Shown here one piece after another: positions 48,501-57,206 of a stretch of DNA of 64,000 nt. The position numbers were made by a program, and so were the translations under genes. The notes beneath the pieces were generated by a model. It saw nothing but the letters and a program-made list of their open reading frames with translations, had not been told where the DNA came from and did no database searches. The stretch lies in the NCBI GenBank assembly GCA_942486035.1, contig CALNXK010000008.1, positions 6,090,001 to 6,154,000 of the forward strand, read 5' to 3'. Source of the stretch: Porites lobata. Taxonomy: Eukaryota > Cnidaria > Anthozoa > Scleractinia > Poritidae. How positions within the stretch are numbered: the first letter of the stretch is position 1; each line of letters begins with the position of its first letter.

Positions 48501-50369
48501 AGCCGTGTGACTCCAGAGAGGTAGTACTTCAACTGAAAGACTGTTTGAAACTGGATGATGTTTCCTTAAAGAATCCAGACCCTGAGACCAAACGATTGAT
48601 TCGTTGCCTTGCAAATAAAGCAAAACAGTCCAACAGACCTGACGTGGTCAGAGAATTGAGAGAGGTTGCACCGGCTGGAACTACAGGTATAAAGTTTGTT
48701 GTGGGGGTTAATGTAAGTACGGACGCGGAGATAATATTTTGGATTGCTGGGGAAAGCTCGCGGCTAGCGAGTTCAGCGAGTGGGGAAGGCGCGAGTTTAT
48801 CTAGGAGAGTCCAGGCATGCTTCTCCGGAAAATTTTGAAATATAGAGTTTCTGAAATCAACGGAAATGCCTGAGAAAATCTTGCAAAAAATTTTTATCAC
48901 CATTCTGTAAGTTTTCTGAACAAAAACGCATATTTAGCGATAAAATGTGTTTAAGATTAGAAGTACTTTGCAAATGAAAGAACATTAAAAACGGCAAAAT
49001 TATTGGTTTGGCTAAAGGCCACCAGCCCCATAGCTCAGTGATCCCCCGACCTGCTTAATGAAATATTGTTCATGAGCAACGCACAGGTCAGGATTAAAAG
49101 AGGCAATGATGAAGCTTGCGGGATAAGGAATAGATCCCACACACCACAGGATAGGAAGATAATCATCATGTGAAGTGAAGTTTGCTCAGTATTGGTGATT
49201 TTTTAAAACAAGGACGAAAAATGTTCCGAAACATTTCCGTACGAACAATAGCACAGTCCGAACATTTTACTGTCGGGGGATATTTGACCGAGGCGTATAT
49301 ATGCAATATCGGCGGTATAGACTGTATTTCAGAGCAGTTGCTTAAATCAGTAATAGCTTCACTGTGCTTCTTTTCTTGGCCTTGTGTTAAAAAATCTACC
49401 TTCTAAACAAGGCGGGTCAAAAATTTCAAGAAAAAACAAAAATAATGTCCCTAAAAAATGTGCGAAAGTTGTTTTTCACTCAGTTTTTGTCTCAAGAGTG
49501 AATTTCTCTATCCAGCTCCTTCTTCCTTTTAGATCCATTTTGTTAATTTCTTTAAGCCCAGCACTGATTTGCTACCCTTTTTTATCTCGCTCTCTTTCCT
49601 GTAGGTCCTTTGATGCCCGAGTGTCTTGATGTTATGAACATACCTACTTCTGAGATACAGAATCTTACAGTTCATTTAAGCGGTGAGTGTCATTTATTTT
49701 GTGACAGGTTCATCAGTAATTCTCATTTTTGGAATTAAAAGACAGCTCAGAATGGTCACAGAGAAATAACTTTCGTTATAATTGTACGGACCTCTGAGAG
49801 TGAATGCACTATCAGATTGTATGTGATCTTTCGAATCTTTTAATTGCATCTTAGAGTGACGTTTATCGGGTTATTAGCAATATACGCTAGAGGCCTAACT
49901 TGCCTCATGTTACGCCGAGGGTAAATAAAGTTTATTTGTCACCTTTCACACCTACAATGCACTTTGACAATGTTATGACGTTATTTTATCTTTAATATTA
50001 GGGCAGACAGATAAAAAGACTGGCGTCAGTTTGTTAATTAGAAGCGCTGCACTTCGCTATTAGCTTGGTGGGAAAAATGGAATCTAAATGATCGCAGGCA
50101 GTTTTTAAGATTTTACCTTTTAGTGTGGTAATTATCATATTCCCTTAAAGAAAATTGCATTGTTCTTTTTTGTAGGAGGACAGGAGTGGAAGCAGCTTGC
50201 TGAAAAACTGGGCTTGGCTCCACACGAGATTCGTTTCCTTGATAACCGGGTAATGAACCCGTGCGAGGCTGCAATTGCGTTTATTGCTAGACAGCGATAC
50301 ATCACTGTGGGAGAGCTGTATGACACGATAAGCGAGTGTGGGCTGCCAGTGTTTGCAGACATTCTATGA
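42436..50369 (+). CDS. Roco (Roc-COR) GTPase with C-terminal Death domain, multi-exon
   Basis: Proposed join: 42436-42475, 42609-42677, 43429-45677, 46286-46331, 48444-48686, 49605-49682, 50176-50369; every junction keeps the reading frame. If translation instead starts at the in-frame ATG at 43416, the last five exons give 940 residues. Domains in order: Roc GTPase, COR, Cys-rich segment, helical linker, Death domain. Roc-COR modules are GTP-controlled dimerising switches, and Death domains pair with other Death proteins in apoptosis or innate-immune signalling (DAPK1 combines the same modules with a kinase). No kinase is seen here. The 5' end is unresolved: earlier exons at 2688, 18066 and 19937 are phase-compatible. 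Confidence 0.85.
42609..42677 (+). CDS. Candidate upstream exon of Roco gene
   Basis: 69 bases between TTTTAAG and GTAAGA. The open frame reads FNLLRFAGNTRDPDDQYKQL then TE, with one base carried in and one carried out. The base carried out joins the CG at 43429 to make an Ala codon, giving a smooth run into AFNRVPEEIYL. The acceptor pyrimidine tract is modest. Confidence 0.6.
43416..45677 (+). CDS. Main Roco exon: Roc GTPase, COR and Cys-rich segment
   Basis: Numbered from the ATG at 43416. P-loop GQDRSGKTS at 44-52. Switch I-like STVGIDVG with Thr69. A long insertion (about 80-195) precedes G3 DFAGQ at 203-207. G4-like THAD is at 299-302. COR begins near 370 with VKWLRFEKAL and includes the DPQWLVDLFTSV motif. 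A Cys/His cluster (CPVCCQ...NYCCKNHKQWCC, about 688-710, with CHGC later) could bind zinc. TTTCTAG at 43422-43428 is a good acceptor, so the true exon may start at 43429 and the ATG may be intronic. It ends in phase 0 at GAACAG/GTGAAT. Confidence 0.93.
46286..46331 (+). CDS. Roco exon: short linker
   Basis: 46 bases between TTACAG and GTAAGA. Phase 0 in, one base out. Peptide AIAEESEPRPSASGG, a flexible linker. Confidence 0.75.
46401..48202. mobile_element. 1.8 kb near-palindromic element with TTAA borders, in Roco intron
   Basis: Arms of about 820 bp (46401 to about 47225 and about 47370-48202) are inverted copies at high identity, separated by only about 145 bp. Ends are GGTGGCTCC / GGAGCCACC, directly flanked by TTAA (46397-46400, 48203-48206). 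TTAA duplication is known from piggyBac and Kolobok-type elements. No transposase is encoded, as ORFs are short and symmetric artefacts of the arms. It lies between Roco exons 46286 and 48444, so the pre-mRNA can form a very long hairpin. Confidence 0.93.
48444..48686 (+). CDS. Roco exon: helical linker segment
   Basis: 243 bases between TTCGCAG and GTATAA. One base is carried in and one out. The peptide is helical and charged (GIDEKLLVLSSKAIETLM, then REVVLQLKDCLKLDDVSL and ETKRLIRCLANKAKQSNRPD), ahead of the Death domain. It could be an extra small helical domain; no family is recognised. Confidence 0.88.
48687..49604. other. Roco intron
   Basis: Intron between exons 48444 and 49605. It contains a CCCCATAGCTCAGTG stretch at about 49026 that looks like a tRNA A-box, without a matching B-box. 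Confidence 0.6.
49605..49682 (+). CDS. Roco exon: start of Death domain
   Basis: 78 bases between CCTGTAG and GTGAGT, one base in and one out. It reads PLMPECLDVMNIPTSEIQNL then TVHLS, which would form the first helix of the Death fold. Confidence 0.85.
50176..50369 (+). CDS. Roco exon: Death domain and stop
   Basis: It starts after TTTGTAG and takes one base from exon 49605. GGQEWKQLAEKLGLAPHEIR has the conserved Death-domain W..LA..LGL pattern, followed by NPCEAAIAFIARQR, TVGELYDTISECGL and a TGA stop. Death domains bind partner Death domains. This one ends the protein, as in DAPK1. Confidence 0.93.
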
Positions 50370-50402
50370 GGTGAACATGACGCAGTTAAAGTACAACTTA
50401 CA

Positions 50403-50408
50403 AATAAA
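50403..50408 (+). promoter_or_regulatory. Poly(A) signal of the Roco gene
   Basis: AATAAA lies 34 bases after the stop codon, which fits a short 3' UTR. Confidence 0.7.
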
Positions 50409-50477
50409 GTCAAACTTCGCTTTACGGACACCCACTTAATAAGGACACTTAATACGGACAGTTTACTTTGTCCCTGG

Positions 50478-50671
50478 TAGCCTGCGAGCAAGCTCTCCTA
50501 TTTGGGCAAGCAAAGCGAGCCTCATGAGAACGCACGGGCGTTCTCGCGAGACTCGCCAACCTCGTCCCCAGGGCTTTTCCCTTAATCACCCATTTTTTAA
50601 GGAAAAATCCCTGGGGACGAGGTTGGAGACTCGCTTCAGTCGCCCAAATACAAGAGCTTGCTCGCAGGCTA
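50478..50671. mobile_element. 194-bp foldback MITE with 9-bp target duplication
   Basis: TAGCCTGCGAGCAAGCTC at the left is inverted at the right (GAGCTTGCTCGCAGGCTA). Inner arms AACCTCGTCCCCAGGG / CCCTGGGGACGAGGTT also pair. TGTCCCTGG is directly repeated on both sides (50469-50477, 50672-50680). A 9-bp duplication is typical of Mutator-like elements. It lies 108 bases downstream of the Roco stop. Confidence 0.88.
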
Positions 50672-50680
50672 TGTCCCTGG

Positions 50681-52124
50681 AGGAAAGAAAGCCCTAACAT
50701 TTTCTCTAAATTCAGCCCTGTTCATACGCCCGTGACTTTCTATACCCCCCTCAGTGTCTGTATGAACGGGCTTTGCCTGTATTTTTAACCTGTAATTTAT
50801 ATGTTATAGATCGGTTCGTGACCTGTGGGATACATAGAGATGAGCTTGTGTCGCAGGCGTCGAAAGGGGAGGGGAAGGGAGGGAGGGAAACTAAGGGAGA
50901 GGGGAGTTGTGAGAGAGCAGGACGGAAGGAGACGTCCCTTTCCTTACCCCTTTCGCGCTTTTCTTTCTTATTTCGCACTTAACTTTCCGATAGATTTTTA
51001 TATCATCTTAAAAACATTTTAAGGTAACAGTTATGGTAGATAATCCGACGCTGATCCCGGTGGTCAGTTGGATGGTGTCTAAATACATGTACAAAAGACA
51101 ACTAGTCGAAAACTAAGTAAGGAAGCTATATTTTAAATTTGTAGATCAGAGAACTAAAATGGCGATTTTTTTAGATTAGTTTTGTAAAAGCTTCCGTATA
51201 CTAAGTGAACACCTCGGGAATTCATAAATCTTGTCGGCTCAACTAGAGCTGTTCGTTTTTCTAAAATGGGATCTCGCAAGCGACCATGCATAAACTTTTT
51301 GAGGGCGTTTGCTTACGAGAGCTTTTAGCAGAAACTCTTTGATATGTTAATTAGTAGTTACAAATGGCTTTGTAAGAATGATATTATTTGAATATTTTTT
51401 ATACCTATCACTCACGAAGTTAATGATGGTAGTAAATTTGATCAAGGAGTAAGTGTTGTCCAAGTGGCCGCTAACGAGAACTTAAAAACAGAGGACAAAA
51501 CCAGCCGGTAATTCACAAAAGTAGTGGTGGTCGCTTAATAGAGTTTTACTACAAGTTCAAACGACTTTGAAACGAATTTTCACGATGCTGGTCATAACTG
51601 GTCGCTTACAAGTGAGATTGAAGTGAGTGGTCGCAAGGAGAGCTTCGATCGTATCAAAAATTAACTATACCTTCAAATGAAGTATAACAGAAAAGTCAGA
51701 GCGACAAGAAACAAAGAGAGTGAAGATTACAACATTTGTGTTGTTTCCTCAAATGCCTAAATGGCAAATAAATTTCAGTTTTAAAACATATAGGAACAGC
51801 ACGGAAAAGACGGTAACATGAATTTTAAAGGTTGTTGCAAAACTGATACCCTGGCCGGTGTACCAGGGGTTTTCATGTGCTTGCGGTAGAATGTTTCGGG
51901 GTCGGGCGAAGGTTGAAGCCACGAGAGGCTAAGTCGCGAGAAAAAACTCCTGGTACCCAGTGTTTCGCCTGGGTCACTACAAAGACTCGACCGAAAGCGG
52001 AAACCCCGCATGAAACTCTCTTTCAGCCAGGGTACAAAACTAATGTTTCAAACTGATTTTCATTTTTCAACTGCTGTAGATTTATGGAACTGTCTGTCAG
52101 TAATCAAAAAAATTGATTAGTTAT
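50681..52124. other. Non-coding stretch downstream of the Roco gene
   Basis: No gene is recognised. It contains a G-rich tract (50866-50910), segments made of GGTCGCTTA/GCGACCA-like short repeats (about 51270-51640), and a foldback-like block near 51850-52030 (ACCAGGGGTTTT / AAAACTCCTGGTAC). Confidence 0.4.
50866..50887 (+). other. G-quadruplex-type motif
   Basis: Five G tracts of 3-4 bases are separated by one or two A residues, with further G tracts to 50910. All tracts are on the plus strand. Confidence 0.7.
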
Positions 52125-52421
52125 CAGGAGTGTAGCTAGGACTATTGTAGAGGTACGCCAGGAGTAATCGGCTCCTGGGTACGCACACAGTTACGGCTTT
52201 CGCGGGTGTGGGAAAATCGGGGATAACACTTCATTAGAAATTATCTGTAGCAGAGACATGTGGGCTGAATTCCACCATTTTATAGCTACCTCTTGTTCAT
52301 CTTCCCTTCACTTTCTTTGATTTTATTAATTATTTCACTTTATTATCTATTTAGTTTCAACATTTTTTCCAGGTACGCACATGCGTACTGCATGGAGCAT
52401 AGTACAGTTAGCTACGCCCCA
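52125..52421. mobile_element. MITE with GTAGCTA ends
   Basis: The left end CAGGAGTGTAGCTAG and the inverse of the right end TTAGCTACGCCCCAG match imperfectly. GTTAT occurs outside both ends. Confidence 0.5.
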
Positions 52422-52788
52422 GGTTATATTCCCTGTACCAGCTAGCGTTGACCAAATTTGGAAGTCGTTAAAACGAGTTTCAAACAGTAAAGGGGTTCTT
52501 GTATCTAGATAAAGGATAAATTCATAGTACTATTTGATAGAGGTTATAAAAAAATATTTACTAGTGTTTATATGTGTGCTTAATATAGGTTATAAAAATG
52601 CTGTTTTAGAACAATGTGATTCAAATCGTTATTTTTATATCATATATCTATAGTTTACATCTACATTTTTCCATTTTTCTCTTTTCCTTTTTAGCCATAA
52701 GAAATTTTCTTCTTATATAAAGGAGCTTTTCGAATGTTGTGTATAAACTTACCAAACTGTGCTGTTCAGACTTCTCATTTCTCAATGA

Positions 52789-53010
52789 CCAGGGGTCCGT
52801 TTCTCGAAAAGCTGTTCTATGTTTGCCGAGTTGGCATTTAAGATCAAAGTTTTAATAATTTAGAAATTGATACAATTAAATTATCAGTTAACGAAGCAAA
52901 ATTGGCCGGTTTGTGAGCTACGAACTGTGTTACAATTCAACAGGTTTTGATTTCAAAATCTGCCTTCGGACCCAAAAAGTAACCGGGCCTTTCGAGAAAC
53001 GGGCCCCTGG
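52789..53010. mobile_element. 222-bp MITE with CCAGGGG.CCGTTTCTCGAAA ends
   Basis: 22-base inverted ends, with CCAGGGGTCCGTTTCTCGAA at the left matching the inverse of the right end with one mismatch. No coding. Confidence 0.8.
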
Positions 53011-53048
53011 TCTTTGAATATAGAAGCGAGGCTGGAGACGACCTTACT

Positions 53049-53355
53049 GAGCGCTTACTATTTGTACGGAAATTTCGAATGCTACCGGAATTTTTGTTGG
53101 CACCGAAACAGGAACGGAATTGAGTTTTACCAATTACAAAATACCTGTAAATTTTTCGCTTTCTCTCGACATGAAGCCCGGCACTAGTAATCCAAACAAA
53201 TGGTATAGAAAATTTCGGTTGTTTCGGTAAAAACGGAAAAAAGGTAATACTTCGAAAGGTATTACTTTTTTTCCGGAAAATTTCCACCGGGCTGAACCGT
53301 TCCATTTGAATTCTCCCCGGAATTTCCGGGTTTTCCATACAAATGGTAAGCGCTC
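53049..53355. mobile_element. 307-bp MITE with GAGCGCTTAC ends
   Basis: GAGCGCTTACTATTTGTACG at the left and the inverse of TACAAATGGTAAGCGCTC at the right. It starts 38 bases after the previous MITE. Confidence 0.8.
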
Positions 53356-53518
53356 CTTGTTTGAGTCACAAACCTTAATAAACTGTTTTTTACATGCAAC
53401 TGATCACAGGTTTCTAGCAAGAGAATGAAACTATTTGCATATGAAAAACAGGAAGGTTTGTAACATGACAACTCCCTTCCATTAAAGTGAAGGCACTGAG
53501 CACACAACGATAAAATGG

Positions 53519-53657
53519 CCTGGACCCATTTGTTCAAAGGTTAAATAGCGCTATCATTATCCAGTGGACAAGTATTAAGGGAAGCCAATTGCGCTATCTA
53601 ATATATGGCGATTTATCCGGTAGATAACGTTATCCACCTTTTGTACAATTATGGCCT
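53519..53657. mobile_element. Short MITE with TTGTTCAAAGG ends
   Basis: The ends CCATTTGTTCAAAGG and CCTTTTGTACAATTATGG are imperfectly inverted. The inner part has AGCGCTATC/GATAACGTTATCCACC-type repeats common to this MITE style. Confidence 0.5.
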
Positions 53658-54767
53658 GTTGAGTTGGTTAAATATGAATATAAAGAGAGCTCTTTGTTTT
53701 ATAGAACCAAAAGTAACAATTTGCATTAAAAGTGTGTGAAATCATATGTTATTTTTCTCAATTTTGTGAATTGACGTTGATTAACCCGGGAATAATAATA
53801 GGGACTTAAAGAACTTGCGTTCTTTCAGTCTTTATCGGGATTATTCGTACCCACTTACTTAGTCAAATGTAGGCGAACCCTCCTGAAGTTGAATTCCAAG
53901 GGACCATATCCACGTTCAGAAAGAGAAATAAAATTTCATCGGTGCTTGTTTATGTTCTTCATAAAACGCGAATTAGGCATTTTCACGTTGTAGTCGTGCA
54001 AAAGCGGCAAAGAAATGTACAAAAAAAAGAATGATGCACGTTCAAACTTTTTGTTGTTTTGCTCATTAAACATTTTTTTTTTGACGTTTGGTCGTTGGCT
54101 GAAAACCCGTTCAACCTAGCCTGCGTTCTGGTTCATCGGTTAGTAAAGTACGAGAAAGCTGAGGTTTTTTAGTGTGTTTTTTCTTTTGTGGTTCGAAAAG
54201 TAAGACGAGTTACAGCCACGTGAAAGCTAAACCGAGGTCGAAACAGAACACGCCACTCGCACATTTCCCATACTGCACCTTTTTGCCCTCCAAAATTTTG
54301 TGTAAGCATTGTTTTCAATTTCCTTTGGGACGGCTGCATGATGTATAGAGCGTCTGCGAACTGGTGCACAATATCGTGTTTGAATCCCTCAGAGTCGCAA
54401 AAACATATGTCGGCGTTTTTGATTGGCTTGTCGACTAGGATGTAATTTTGGCGCAGCATTGACAGGCACTCCATAGCTACGAAAGAGAAAACTCTTTGAT
54501 GATATCAAATAACTTTTACTTAAATAAAATAGATTTACTAATCTCAATAAAATAGATAAAAACTCGCCAAGGCGTTTTCTTTTTGTTTTTCTTTAATGTA
54601 GACCCATTCATTTGTAAATTTCGACGCTGATTTAATTCTGCGATTCCACTTTTGTCGCCATAAATAGCACGGCAAAAGGACTCCAACTGCGTGAGGAGAT
54701 CTTGTGATGTACACCAGTTTTTAGACCGTTCACTGTCCCCTATCTTTTGGAAGATCGTCATGATTAA
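53658..54767. other. Non-coding stretch
   Basis: No gene recognised. The minus ORFs 54169-54474 and 54516-54761 are short, separate and without a known domain. Confidence 0.35.
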
Positions 54768-54851
54768 TAGTCTCCTTTGCAGCCGTTATTAGGGTAGTCA
54801 CGCAACGCTCCTCCCCAATAACGACCCTAATAACAGCTGCGAAGGAGACTA
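54768..54851. repeat. 84-bp foldback repeat
   Basis: TAGTCTCCTTTGCAGCCGTT is matched in inverse by AACAGCTGCGAAGGAGACTA, continuing through ATTAGGGT/ACCCTAAT, around a CGCAACGCTCC loop. Confidence 0.85.
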
Positions 54852-56218
54852 CATGATTGAGCGAAACCGATTCGGGCGGCCATCTTGCCGTTTCCTGATA
54901 TATGTACCGAGGGGCCGGCTCCCAAAGCAGATTTGACACTCACGATCATCCAAGATGGCCACTCGTAACGCAAAGTCTTTGATCTCGACGATCTTAAGGA
55001 AAAATAGGGGACTGTGCATGTATAGTCTAACCAGTCTTTGTTAACTTGCTAAAAGATTTGCTAATACTAATTGTTAGATTGGACGAGGCAGTTTGAAAAG
55101 TCTCAGATGCCAATTCCAGCGAAAGCACTGTCTGAATCATACACAGCCCATGAAAGCGAGCATTTCTGGTAGGGCCTTACACATACCATAGCCAATGAGG
55201 CTGGCAACCTGGTGGATGTCGATGTAACGTGCGTGAAATTGTAAAATTAAAGTACCAGTGAAACATTCGGTACATCAATCTTGTGCAAAAAAGCAAGATG
55301 GAGTATCTGGGCCATCTGAAGAGCGACGATATCTTATTCTAAGGCTAGTTTTGCCGCGTTGCCAGCATGTAGAATTGATTATTCATGAGGATGTCCGCTT
55401 GTTCTTGGTTGTGACCGTTTTGTTCTTTTGCCTATTCTTGTCCTTCGTGAAATACCCTAGACTAGCTGTCCCTGCAAAATGAAATCTTACTGAATTAGAT
55501 TTTTCTCAAAAAAGTAGGGGGGGGGGGGCACACGGCTTATCTCCCCTACTCTTACTCCTACGACATTGATAAAACTCGCCAAAATGTCTTTGAAATAGCT
55601 CTAGAGGAGAACACAAATAATTGAAGACAACAAAAAACACAACGTAATATGTTTTTTGGCTTGTTTTGTTGTTTTTGTTATTATTACTATTACTACTATT
55701 TTATAATGACCGTTGAATTGAATGCAAGATGAAACAGATGCAGACAAATCAGTTCGGGTAGGGCACCACATTTTATCCACTGAGACCCTGTACTTTTGGG
55801 AGGGGGATGGAGTGACTGAAAAGCATTTTAATGAGTGATAGGGAGATTAATAGGGAATGTCCATGGGGACAATAAACAGTGGCCGTTGTACAGAGATGGG
55901 TGTTAGTCCTTGAGTGTTAGTAAAGATTCGACCGTGGAATTAGTCTGTCCCAGGCTCTCAGATATTAAAGACGTCGCAAAAACGATATATGTCAAGGGAA
56001 CTATAGGGCGCGCGTGTTCTAAGTTAGGGGGTGGCTTCGTCTCTTCCATGACCCTTGGGGTTTTCCTTGTAACACCGACTGATATAACCTTAAATCCTAC
56101 AGGAAAGGAGCCTTGATGAAAGAACGTTGCCCTCCTCGGGAAAATATCTTTTCATTCGGAAAAAGAGCCTTTTCTTGGGCTACCCCCTGTGTAACAGTCA
56201 GTATCCCAGACGATAATG
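54852..56218. other. Non-coding stretch
   Basis: It contains a segment near 54960-55015 that is the inverse of one near 8735-8785, and a G run at 55519-55528. ORFs 55258-55482 and 55910-56116 have no recognised domain. Confidence 0.35.
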
Positions 56219-56815
56219 GTAATGCATGGCAGTACATGGTAATACATGGCTACACAGGGCAATAAAAAGCAATACATGGTGATCCATGGCGATACATGGT
56301 AATACATGGCTATATATGGTAATACATCGCTATACATTGAATTACATTGTAATACATGAATATACATGGTAATAGATGGGTATACGTGGTAATACATGGC
56401 TATACATGGCAGTACATGGTAATACATGGCAATACATGGTAATACATGGTAATACATAGTAATACATGGCAATACATGGCTATTTATGGCAGTACATGGC
56501 TATACATGGCTATACATGGCAGTACATGGTAATACACGGCAATGCATTGTAATACATGGTAATACATAGTAATACATGGCAATACATAGCAGTACATAGC
56601 TATACATGGCAGTACATGGCTATACATGGCTACAGATTGCAGTACATGGTAATGCATGGCAATACATGGTAATACATGGCTATACATGGCTATACGTGGT
56701 AATACATGGCTATACATGGCAATATATGGTAATACATGGCTATAAATGGCAATAAATGGCTATACATGGTAATACATAGTAATACATTGCAATGCATGGC
56801 AATACATGGTAATAC
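56219..56815. repeat. 10-bp minisatellite array 1, block a
   Basis: About 60 units of TACATGG plus a variable triplet (CAA, TAA, CTA, CAG and others), in constant register for about 600 bases with essentially only substitutions. Apparent minus-strand ORFs (56152-56717) are a by-product: three units make a decapeptide related to MYCHVLPCIA. Confidence 0.95.
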
Positions 56816-56846
<31 letters not shown>

Positions 56847-57035
56847 CTGAGTCAATAGCCCATGAGGCCGAAGGCTGAATGGGCTATTTAAGCTAGACTT
56901 TAATCCTTTTTTGCCGCCAAAAAGCCCACGCTTTTCGCTACTAGTGGGCTATAACATATAGCCTAGTAGTAGTTCAACCAATCAGAACGCAGCATTGATA
57001 ATAGACCACTAGTTGGATTTTACTAAATAGAAATA
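56816..57035. mobile_element. Repeat element interrupting the 10-bp array
   Basis: About 220 bases of unrelated DNA start near a CTCGAGCCCGAATGGGCTC stretch with inverted GAGCCC/GGGCTC. They end at GATAATAGACCACTAG. It looks like a MITE family insertion; no clean terminal repeats were defined. Confidence 0.5.
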
Positions 57036-57206
57036 CATGGCAATACATGGTTATATATGGCAGTACATGGCTATAAGTGGCAGTACTTGGTAATACATGG
57101 CAATACATGGCAATACATGGTATGGTAATATACATGGTAATATACATGGTAATACATAGTAATACATGGCACGTACATGGCCATACATGGCAGTACATGG
57201 CTATAT
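57036..57206. repeat. 10-bp minisatellite array 1, block b
   Basis: The same unit resumes in a shifted register and is cut at about 57206 by a LINE. Confidence 0.9.

Noticed and set aside
49020..49100. tRNA-like segment in the Roco intron
   Set aside because: An A-box-like CATAGCTCAGTG is present, but no B-box, anticodon stem or acceptor pairing follows.
55258..55482. Possible integrase or gene fragment (LVLPRCQHVELIIHED)
   Set aside because: A faint resemblance to retroelement integrase zinc regions, without the His/Cys residues. Too weak to call.
56152..56717. Minus-strand ORFs of 77-106 codons rich in MYYHVLPCIAMY repeats
   Set aside because: They follow directly from the 10-bp repeat, which is free of stops in this frame. 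Similar ORFs appear in every array block and shift with the register. No start context, splice or domain support.
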